From Bostrychus sinensis (Eukaryota; Chordata; Actinopteri; Gobiiformes; Eleotridae): a stretch of DNA of 64,000 nucleotides. The DNA lies in contig CM036240.1 of assembly GCA_020698575.1 (NCBI GenBank), positions 26,315,211 through 26,379,210 of the forward strand, in the 5' to 3' direction. Made by a program: the position numbers and the translations under genes. How positions within the stretch are numbered: position 1 is the first letter of the stretch; every line of letters begins with the position of its first letter. This document shows, piece by piece, positions 14,301 to 26,300 of this stretch. Under the pieces are notes generated by a model, which saw only the letters and a list, made by a program, of their open reading frames with translations, searched no databases and was not told the origin of the DNA.

Positions 14301-17300
14301 TTTCAAGAGTCCCCACAGCAAGTAGTGGTAGGTCCTTTGGCAGGTTTTTATGCTGGATGGCCTGTCTGTTGCAACCCTCTCCATTTATCCGGGCTTGGAT
14401 TGGCATATGTTGGGGCTGGAGTTTTTGCCACTATGTCCTAGGATTAAACCCTGGACCTCTCACCCAACAGGCAGGGGAACTAACCATTTGGTTAAGTTAC
14501 ATTAAAATAACAATGAAATAACAATATTATAACAATATTGGTTATATACATATAGTAATGTACAGTACAGTAAATAGGCCTAAAACTGTTCCCAATCTAG
14601 TGACATTATAGTTTTCTATAAAGCTATGAGAAACACATTGTCAGCATTTTCCAGTTATTATTGCAAGGTTAGTAGACTGTTTTCTGCTTGACTTCACGCT
14701 GCCCTGGGGATATCCTCAGACGCCCTGGTGGATGCTGACGTTCAAGGTGAACATTCATTTCTGTTGTGTTTTATTGGTTTCCTTTCGTTTGTGGAGTGTG
14801 ATGCATGTCATTGATGTAGTCCTGCCATTTTACTGTTTCATTAGCACCTGGCTGTGAAGGCAGACCGCAGCTGTACTAGCAGACTCTCGCAGCAACAGGT
14901 GCTGGCTTTAAAAACAATCACTTGAGCTTGTTCTGGCCTTGACTCAACTGTTAGCTCTGTGTAAAAGGTGGGGGAGAGGCATTTTTAAGGTAGCTGTGGA
15001 GTTGTGTGTTCTCTGTCTCAGTAGGTAATTGTATAAACCATCTTGTGTGTCGTCCAGAATCCAGAATTGTCAATTTGGTGGAATATATTTATAATTACCT
15101 AGCTTGAATAAAGTGAACCCCCATGAATTTAAATACCTTATTACAAACAGCTAAGTGCTTTAAGTGGCTTTTAGCATTTTTTGTTTGCATTTTAGCAGAA
15201 TATTCAATAAAAATTAAAAGAGACATGACAAACATAGTGAAGGTTCACACACCCTTTTGTTAGCTTTGTAGAACGTCCCAATGCATTGTTTTTTCTCGGA
15301 ATGAGACTGGACACCTTACAATTGCACCTAGATACCAGTACTTCATATTTTCGAACCATATTTTAAGGACCCAGCTCTACTTTTGACATCTTCATTTTGA
15401 GGTTATTGTTTTCATATAGAGAGAGCAAAAAAGGGGCAACAGAAACCTATATTATAATGAGTAAAATGCTTGGTCAAACAAGCATGAGTTGTGCTACCAG
15501 CGAGTACTTGCGTTAGTATCTGGACAACCCTGGGCCACAAATCTTTTTAAAACAGTATGATTAACTTCATTGCATTCATTGGATAATAAAACATATATTG
15601 ATGACTAAGGAGAGATGTGCATACGGAATTACAACTGCTGAACATTGCCATTTTTCTCTGTCACTATTTTTTTGCTATGCTCATTACCCCCAAACCCAAC
15701 CACGATTCACCCTTTGCCACTATCTAACATTATCTCTCACATTATCTCTCACAATGTAAACCAAAAATTTAATGGCCTTTTTTTGGTACAACATGACAAA
15801 AAAAACAGCATAAAAAGTAACATGTGTACCCTACGCTATGCCACTAGCAGCTTTATATAACTACTACTTCCTTTTGCCTGCAATAATTTGATCACATCTT
15901 AAATCTATCTAGAGTTTTGAAAATAATTTTAGTCTCAGAATGCAGTCAGCTGCATCCATTTAAGTGTTTGTTTCTCAGGAGCAAGCACGCACTAGGCTGC
16001 CACCAGCCTCCATCTAGCCTCCGTGCCAAGTATAATCTGTTAACGCCACAGTGCAGGGGCTGAGGGGAGAATTAAATGACTGTAACACACTGAACGTGGG
16101 CCATTCATCCTCCATAGACAGCTCTGTGTTATTTTTTTTCTCCTTGACAATTTGCAGATGCTTTTGGAAGTGGCTGCAGCTCTTCCGTCATGGGAACTGA
16201 ATAAAACAGGCAGATTAGTCAGTCTCAGATGGTTGTACTGGTATGAATGATATGCATGATGGCTCTGAGGCAACTGGAAATGACTGAAAATATACTGGCC
16301 ACTTTATTAGGTATGCTTTTTCAACTGATAATTAACACTTATTCACTTTAATCAGTACAAGGACTGCCATAATTATGATAAAGAGTTTTACTTTCACCAA
16401 AATTGCTAAAATAGTAGCATGGGGGCACTCTGCCAAGGGCATCACTTCTTCTCCTAGTTGGTTGGATTTTAATAAAATGTTAAATAAATGAGGTCAGTAT
16501 AGTGGCCAGAAAAAAAAACAATGATTAGTTTTTAGTCTGGATCTGGGACAGCATCTGGTACCAACTATAGCCACAAGTGGTCAGTAAAGGAACAAATGTT
16601 TAATTTCAGTGGTTTGTTTACCATTGCGAGGTATACATTTTGTGGCTTAGTGGATCGATCATTTACCTCTGAAGTAGAAGATCACAGTTTGAGTCTAGGT
16701 CCACTATATTTTTGCCATTCTGAGACAGGGCCGGTGTGTTGGTGGAAGTCTGCACACACTTGTATCACTTTATACGAAGAATTAATGTTCCTTGTCGGTC
16801 CGATCCTGGTAAATTTGAGATTTGAGTGAATTCCGGGGGGAAGTGCAAATGGATGCATACAAACAGTCAAACAAACCTTTATGATTTTTTTGTAACATAT
16901 TTTATAAGGTTCTTACAGGAGAATCATTCAGACTGTAACAATACATTTAGTTTCTTGCAATACGGATATTATGGTTACTTTGCCAATATCAAAATATTTT
17001 GCAATATATTGTATAATGTGCAGCCCCTTTCCAGGCCCACTTCAATTTGCTCCAAAAGCGAATGGGTCTGGCTCTTCAGGCTATATTAAATACCCTTTTG
17101 AAATGACTATGTCACACCTTAATTACCACCTAGTACATTTCTAAATACAACAATATATAATAATATTCACTCTTTCCTCCATACTTGCAAATGTTCACCA
17201 CAATAACGTGTAATCCTTTGCCACTGGATAGATTCGTTGCTTTTAGGTTGTTTCTACCTTCAGGTACAAGAAATATGCATGATGACTTTAAGCTTCTGTC

Positions 17301-20300
17301 TCTCTTGGCCCATTGCTGCCAAAAAGCTCTGTTTGTGTGGCCAGCCTTTTCTCTGGTGGGCCTAGCCTTCCTCATTAACCCTCCTTTTTTTTCTACCCTT
17401 TTTCTCCTTCTTTCACTTTTTTTTTTACTACTTCAGAGCTCACCCTTCTTAAATCTTTGAACAAGAGAAGCCTGACTGATTCCCTGCCAGGCCTTTACTA
17501 GTGACTATTGTGTGCACAGCTGTAGACTATACAGGGCTTCTTGGGCGATCGAACAACAGCATTATTCAGCTTTACCTTGTAAACAGCATGGAGCTGTTCC
17601 TCAACGAATCATAACATTGTGTTTTTTTTCTCAGAAGAACAGTCTTGTCTGGAGTTTTGTGTGTGTACGCATTAAATTTAAAAGCTACACTGGCCCTGGC
17701 CCTCAGAGCCACTGAAGTACAAAGCTTGTGGGTGGCTCCAAACTCTAAAATGCATTAACTGACAAAATGCTGACTACTTTTTTTTAACATCTATGCACCT
17801 TTAATAGACAGATGAAAAGAATAATTAAGTTAATGGATGACACAAAAATGTCAAATTATTTAATGTATATCCAGTTTAGAACATTCTTGCAATTTAAGGG
17901 ACTCAAATAATACCTTTCACTGGGTAAACAAGTGTGGTATAGGGTTTCTATAATCACTATCTGTGCTGTCCTACTGTTCTGTGTCTTTACCTTTATCTTT
18001 AGTAGAGATTAGGAGAATAGTCCCTTTTGAGTGCTCCCTTTCTTTTAGGGTTTGCCAAAGCCACCAGTCATTCACCATTTAGATTTTTTCTGCTGTTTTT
18101 CAGTCACTTAATTGTACAATTTCCAAGGGACTCCAAAGGATAACGTCAAATGCCAAGAATTAGTTGATATCAGAGCTCTCCATTTTATGTGCCAGAATTA
18201 AAACATACTTAATTAAAAGAAAATTACATCTTAATAATCTGACTGGGAGTAGTAACCTGGTGGGCCACTACTACATAACTTACTGTAAGCCCAATTTCAA
18301 TAGCAAGACTTTTAGCAAAGCAATTATAATTTGGGCATCAATTATTCAAAGGACAATTTTGCCAGACAGATGACAGATTTCACTTGTAAATGCGTTCTGG
18401 TTGCCTTTTTATACTTGCTTGGATATTGCACAGCACATTGCACAGCATTGTCACATGCTCTGTCAGAACATGTTACTGATTATGGCAGGATGATGTGTTT
18501 TTCCCCTCTCACAACGTTATTGGTGTGAGTTTGAGTGCATGCTATACTCATAAGATACACACTTGGTAGTTGCACTGTCTAGATTGGTTAATATCCATTG
18601 GTTTTAAAGGGGCTATGTTATGGTTTTATTCATATTTTTAAAACTATCTTGGTCACCCTCTAGAACAGCATTTCATATTTTACAATTTAAAAAAAATTAT
18701 CTGACTAAAAAAGAATGTTTTTAATGAGTTCTCTAGTGGTGCCAAAACAGAACAAACAGGTGAAGAGACAAGCAGAGGGCAGCAGAGTGCAGACTGTTGC
18801 GGTCTTTTGAACATATTTTAGAAAATAATGAAAAAAATGTAAATAAACAAACAAACAAACAAAATTACAACGAAAAATAGCTGTGAGGAATCAGTAGAAA
18901 CAGAGCCGTACACCATTTTTTGGATAAATGAGTGAGAGCAGACTGGATGTAGAGGGCTTGTTGATTGTCAGTGCTTCCTGCAGTGGGCGGGGGTTTGTGG
19001 GAGAGGCAGAGGTTCGTGCAACTAAGCGTTTTGACGGCTCACTCACGGAAACTTCAGTGCCAGAGAATAGAGGATAAATTAAACATGCATGAATAAAGCA
19101 AAACAGCTTCATGTTTTTGATGAGGGAACAACATTATAACATGGTTGAAAGCTCAGAAAAGTCGCATAGTATAGGTCCTTTAAATAAGTAAGAAGTAAGC
19201 AGGCATTTGACTTATATGAGGTCAATATAGACCCGTTACCCCCACTCGACCCCTGCTCTCGGTGGAGGATACAATGCTTATTTATTCATTTCCTCCACCA
19301 CAGACTGTGACAGCACTCCTCATTTGGCTTGTTCTGCATGGTAGAACCGTGTCGTGCAGCTGGAGGGGACCCAAGCAGCATGTGGTGGCTCGCAAAATGT
19401 ACACTGAGCAGTTGTACACCGGTCCAGTGGGGTTTACAGTTTGTGAGTTCCACTGACGTGAGAGTTAGAGCAACACAAGCATGCATTTTCAAAAATAACA
19501 GGGAATATGATGGTGCAAAAATAACACGGTGCCTCTACCATTCATCAAGATTAATCAAAATTTGGGTGTAATTTTACATTGAAATTTCAGATCAGATTTA
19601 ATCATTATGAGAACAAGCCCAATCAAGATTCTAATTTTCAGCATTACAAAAATTTCAAAAATTGTAGCAAAGTAGCAAAGTAAAGCAAAGTATTTCCTGG
19701 ACTCAAAAATGGTTAGTTCATGGTTTAAATGGAATTAGAAATATGAAAAGTTGCACTCTGATTAAATTGCACATTAAAATGCTGAGTTCTTTTAGCTATC
19801 ACCATTTTGCCGACCTCTGCCAAAGCTATGGCCCTATCTCGTAAGGGTAGAAATATTGTCTCCTAAACCTGTACTAAAAAGATAAATCTTTTAAAAATCC
19901 TGATTCCAGACAGTATCTCCACTCCAAAAATAATAATTTCTTCCTTTGGCTCATTGCTTTCCTAAAATTTCCCAAAATACAACCATTATCCACCATAGTT
20001 ATCTTGCTAACAAAACAATTGCTGTGAAAACATTTTTGTTACTTCTGTGTACTAAAGTTCAGAAAATTCTGATCTGGAAACATGCAACTGAGCAGGATGT
20101 ACAGCTGCAGGAAGTTTTCCTCTTCTACACTTGGATCACACTGTTGCTTACATTACATTACAATTGGATCTATGTAAGTATCTACATGAGAACATTTATG
20201 GAATGCCTTGCTAAGTCAAAAAGTTGTTTGTTTTCTTATGTACAGCCCTTCTGGCTACTGACAACCTTAGAAAGTGGGAAAGTTTGTCTACTTCACCACC

Positions 20301-23300
20301 AATAAACAATCACATGAGAGCTACTCAGTGCATTTAGACATCCAGATATGTTGACGAGCAACCTGCTGAAGTTCAAATTGAGCAGAATGGGACAGGTGAT
20401 GTAAGTGACAACATTTTCAAACATGACATGGTTGTTGGTGCCACACTGACTGGAGTATTTGCGAAAGTTCTGATCTACTGAGATTGTCATACAAAACACA
20501 CATGTTGGTGGTGCATTAGTTCACCCCCTGGAAGTCCAACACAAATCTACAGGGACCTGCCTAATTATTTTTTTAGAGAATCAAAAATTAATTGGGGTTG
20601 CTGGCCAGGCTGTCTGACTTACTTCCTGTTCCTCAAACTGCAGCATCACTGACTATAATATAACATTAATCTATCCTCAAGTACTACATACACAAAAAAC
20701 AGCAATGTTTTAAAGACTTAAAGACTTATTTCTAATGGAAATACAAAACCTGCAGCAAAGCTACTCGTTTGATCCACAGTGGCATTTAAAACATGTCAGG
20801 AGGAAAACAGCAGCCAGGCGCTTGGTGAGCCGACAAGACATGCCAGAACATTCTGTTGTCTGGGAGCAGTTTGGGTTTGAGGCGAATGTGGAGCATGTGT
20901 GTTAATTTAACTCAAACGTAAAAGTGAAAGTTAAAAGCGAGTGCGTGTCCTTGTGTTTTGAAAGGCGGACTTAACAGTGCTGTCAAAGCTACATGCGCTC
21001 ATGTCTTCCAAAACATCTCAAACAGGGTCATGGGTTCTGTCTTTGAGCAGCTCGACGTGCATGCACTCACATACAGAATGCAATGCGAAATCACAGCGCC
21101 TGCTGTCAAATAAAGATCAAATAACACCAATAAATGATAAAACTACTTTCCTTTACAGCTTATTATTTTTGGCAGTAGCCAAATAATTAATAATAATTAT
21201 GATATATATAATTGTGATTGTGATTTTTTTCCATAATCAAGCAGCCCTCATACAGATGGTGGTTAGCTAGAAAAAAGTGCAAGAAAAACATACAATTTAA
21301 ACCTTAGGAGTTATATTATGCAAATTAGATTTTTTAAGCTTTCTTCCCTGTTATACTGTTCTGTCATCAAAAGATGTGTTTTCTGTCATTCACTCTTGGC
21401 ATCCTACAAAAGGTTTGAGGAAGTAAACAGTTTTTTTTTCAGTCTTTCTGTTCAAAGTACAACAGAGCTGCACTCTGCTGCCCTTTGCTTTTTACCTGTT
21501 ACTTTATGTCACCAGTAAAGTATTTATTGGAAACGTTCTCTTATAGTCAGATAATGTTTTTTAAGGTTGTCAGATGTGCAGTGCTGTTGTAGATGTGACC
21601 AAGATTGGTTTAAAAAGATGAATAAAAGCAGAATATAGCTCCTTTAAATGTGAAATCAGATTCACTCAGGGTGTGGTGTCTTTAGTCTGTTCTTGGTATG
21701 ACATCACTGTAAGGTTTCTGCCTTTGACTGATTTGGCTTTTCTAGCTCCACATCTGTAATCTGACTCAGAAGGCTAATGCCGCCTCCACAGTCTGTTATT
21801 AGAGTGACCCATCAGCAATTCACCTGTGTTTCACTCACTGTAGATTATTTGTTTGCACTGCTCATTGTTCAGTTTGTATTTTTGACCATGTGTACAATTA
21901 TTCGTCTCTGCTAATTATGAAACTCCATTACACACTTTAAATTATGTAAAAGGTCATCTTGTACATCATGCATGACTCATTTTTGCATGCATTTATTCAG
22001 AACTTCAACAAACACATTGCAGTAATAGAAAGAACTGACATTTACAAGTACAGGAATGGTTAGAATGATTTTACTGTCATTATATGCTTTGTGATCACTC
22101 TTCTCTTTCATCTATAGGAATGCGCAGCTCATATGCCAGTCAGCATAGCCAGCTGGGACAGGACTTGAGGTCAGCCATCTCCCCTGACCGCCACATCGCA
22201 CCAATCTACGAGGACCGAACGTACCAGGGGCCAATGTACAGGAGCACCAGTCACACGCAGCCAGGGACCCTATACAGAAGTACCTCTGGTTAGTCAAAAA
22301 ACACTCATTTACATATTTGTGGTAATGTCTTCATCTAACCATCTGGTTTTATTCATGTGCTTTTCATGTTTCATCTTTTGATAATTTTGCCTGTGTTCAT
22401 GCAAATGCCACGATTTTTGGTGAGATTATTTCTTTTATGTGATCTTGTTTTTCCATCTCAGCTTCTACAGAAAGCAAACAATACACTGTATAAAAATCAC
22501 TCGCGTTCAAACTATTTAGCACATAAAATGCACCGTTCATTTTGTTGATATAAAAAATGTTATACATTCTTTTTATATTGTACTTTCATTGATATATTTT
22601 TGTTCTCTCACATCTCTGCTAACTATTGATACCAAATATTAATTATTTTCATATAATTTTAAAATAATAAAAAAATAATAATTTGTATCAATAGTCACTG
22701 AAAGTAGAATATAAAAGAAATTATGACTTTTTTTATAGCAAAAAAATGAAGTGCGCATTTTATGTGCTTAACAGTATGAACGTGATTATTTTTAAAGGGT
22801 GCCAGAGCTAATGTCCCAGGTGTCAGGTTTGCATCCCAGGCTATACCTTCCTTTTAATGTAAATTGGAAATGTTTTCTTTAGAGCTGTGCATAAATGTAG
22901 GGTGGTCAGAGGGATGTAATTTTCAACTCTTGAGCAAACAAATTTGTTTTGATCCTTGTCCATTCATTTGGAAGGAGTAAATGTTGTGTTTGAATGCAGT
23001 TCAGCTTTTATGATTCAAAAATATTTGGCCAAAAACATCTCTTTAAAGCCACCCTTAAAACATCTTTAAATAGAGGGGCGGTAGTTTACCTCAAGGCAGA
23101 CCATTTGTTGAGGCCATTACTCTGAAGAGGTCACGTTTTTAGTGAGTTGTGCATGGCAAGCTTTGGACCTTCACTTGGACTTTGAGTCTCTGGCTCTGCA
23201 GTTTATGTTACACAAGAAGATGGCACCATCTTGGACCATCTTGCCATTGTTACTAACTCCCAGTGCAGTAAAAGATATAAGATTTGCACTACACACTGCA

Positions 23301-26300
23301 GCTTTCAGAATAAGATGATGATAACTTAGAAAGACAGGACTATCACAGAATACAAAGTGAGCATAAAAGGGCCTAAAGAAAACACCTGCAAAGAATTCTT
23401 ATTCCACACACACGCTTGTCCTTCCATGTTTATTAAATATGAATGCAGCATGTGAGGCTGTCACCTACAATACATCATCGCTAAGAGACTGTCGGGGGAA
23501 TCTGGACAAAACACACACCATTTTATTGTAAGAAATGTGAAAAAGCCTCAGTGCTTCTTGGGAGAATGGGGAAAGATAACAGGCTTGCCGCGGGTTGTAA
23601 TATCCTAATCATGATATGTGCTCCTCTGCAGCATGGGAATGTCAATAAAGAGCTAGAAAGGCTTAGAAGCTGTGTTCTTGTTAAATTCTGAGCTAGGATT
23701 TAGTATTAATTGGAAAAGCTAGGGCTTAATACTGAATATTTAGCTTTACTTTTACTCCCCATCTCCCCTATTTCTGTCATGTTTCAAAGGCATTCAGGAA
23801 ATCTAATTTTTGTCTAATTGCTGTCTATGTTACCCCCTCCAAGAGTGATGTCAAACAAACTGCATGCACCTTTTGTTAACAAAGAAAGCAGATTTTCCTA
23901 TTCCTTTTGAGAAAGGGGCATACTAAAACTACTAAATGAGACATATTTAGATTACAAAAAGGAGACGTTGTGGATATGGTTGCACAAATTGACTTGACTC
24001 AAATAATAGCACACAGATTTGTTAAGTCACCCTATAGTTGGATTTGACAAACTATTGTGGTCGGCTGCAGTGGTTCTTTACTTGACAGCATAGCATTCAA
24101 GAGTTCAGTGTCTTTTCACTTGCGAATGTATAGCCACGCATATGTAGCTCTAACTGCTGTTATGAATAAATTGTGGAAATATTGAGTCTAGGGCTGCAAC
24201 AATTAATCGGATTAATCGATTATTGAAATAATCGTCAACTAATTTAGTCATCGAATAATTGCCAACTGGGATATTTAATAGACTCTGACACATGCCATGT
24301 TCTGTGAGAGAGGGTTTTATTACTTAGATAGCGCAGTAAACAGTTAAAAACAATGTACATTTTGTGTTTTTGATTAAAAATATCATATATGTATTACAGA
24401 TGATATTTTATGTATATATGCTCTATAGAAACGTCTTCAAGAAGCATGCTTGTAGCTTTGTCTGATTTAATTTTGTAAAAATTAAGTGATTTTTGGTAGC
24501 ATTAGCACCAATTTTTAACAAAAACTATAGAACACGTTGAAAAAACTTTTAAACCATTTTACTCGCGCTTCTCTATCCGAATATTAATCGACTAATTGAA
24601 AAAGTAATCGACAGATTAATCGATTATCAAAATAATTGTTAGTTGCAGCCCTAATTGAGTCATTCTCTAATGTTATCTAGCCAGGCACTGACATTAAACA
24701 CATGTGCAGTACTTTGGTGGCCACTTGCCAGAACCATCTTGTTTATGGACAGTGATGAATGATGACTCTCTAGCTAATTGCTAATGTTCTAAGGTTGTAT
24801 TTGGTGTTTTTTTTTATTTGTGCCTGTGCTGTTCTTTTTTGTTATTGCAATATCACCAAATGCAACATCCATACTAAATGTATTGCTGTAGTGCTAAGGT
24901 CCTAATTTTGCCTTGTTCTTGTCCTCATTTAGTCTTTTAAGTTTTGATTATTTTGATTAAACATACAGGGACTTATATTTCTGCTTTAATTTAATTGAAC
25001 TTACTATTCCAATTTAGAATATAAAAATATTTCCAATTATATTGCAATATTCAACATTGTTATCGCATATCGCATGTCTTTCCAGTATTGTGCAGCCCTA
25101 ATGTATGCATTGAAAATGAACTGCTGCCTGCTTGAAGTTGAATCACCTAAATGCAGTGTCTTTTACATGAGTCTATGCACATTTTGCAACAAGAGCAGTT
25201 TTGATGTAGTACACATGTTTGCTTTGTCCACACATTTTGGTACCAAATAGCTGTGCTGTATTCCTTTGGGACCACTTTTTTCCTCTATCCATCTGCCCTT
25301 CAGCTTTTTCTATGTTGTGTTCTCCTTGATTTTTGCTCTTTTTCGTTCTATCATCCTGTGTTTCTTGCCGCTCTCCTCTCTCCACTGTCAGCCAGAGAAG
25401 GGTGAGGCATGAGTTAATAGGCAGGTACTGATATGTCATCCTGCCACAAAGCAGTCCATTACCCGTGTGTCAAACTGAGAATAAGCAGAAGGATGAAGGG
25501 GCTGGAGGACAGCTTGGTTACCCACCTCCACAGCCTGCCCATCTCCTAGCTCCCCCTCACGATGGCATCACATTTGATACGCTCGATTAGTTTGCAACAC
25601 ACACTTTCTTGCCTCCTCCCTGGCACATTGGAGATCTGTTTAGACTGATAAGTCTTGTAATAAATGCTATTGACGCCGTGAAGAAGCCCCACAGATATAA
25701 TGCTGGCTATATTGAGGACACGCAAGTCGAGGCTGAGCTGAAGGGGTAGGGGGGTTGGGGGTTGGGGGGTTGTTCGATATGGAGCTTTTGTGAGAGGTAC
25801 CTCATTAGAAAAATCCAATTTGATCCCAAAGCATTCTTTGTTATCTTGTGAAATGAAATTTCAGAGAGCTATTTTCCCCGCCGGCTGTCCACTATTTTTT
25901 TGTCCCAGAAAACTTGTACTACTTTTCATTTTTGTGCAGGAGATTTGATGTTAAATCCAAGTTTTGAACCTTGTCCAAATGCAGAGAATAGACTTAGTAC
26001 AGGGCACCACTTTAAAACAGGTCTACCATTTAGAGTTTATGAATTGTTTCTAATTAACTTTTTAAATGTTTTATTATAACATTATAGATAAATACACATG
26101 CAGTCAAACATGGGACAACCTGAACTGCCATACTAGTTAGCTTTTTCTCGGATGCTCTGATTGGTCAGTGGGCTCTCTCATTGGCTCACTGCAAAGTTAC
26201 TGCAGCTCTTTTCCAATTGGTGGAGTGCAGTTACTATAAACAGTTCTTTGGGACATTGTAGACCTTTTAATACAAATAAAAAGTTTAGTTAGCAATTTTT

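Larger units (their letters stand above)
13793..22117. other. pkp4 intron (8.3 kb)
   Basis: Large AT-rich intron. Holdings: a possible 27-nt microexon (14720-14746); an interspersed-repeat-like stretch near 14220-14500; a Tc1-like end at 16296; a tRNA-like SINE head near 16638-16700 with a tail near 17010-17027; a candidate conserved stretch 17180-17360; two copies of the TTAA-ended repeat (18604-19183 and 21297-21647); and a Tc1 transposase-derived fragment (20293-20520). No firm exon. Confidence 0.7.
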
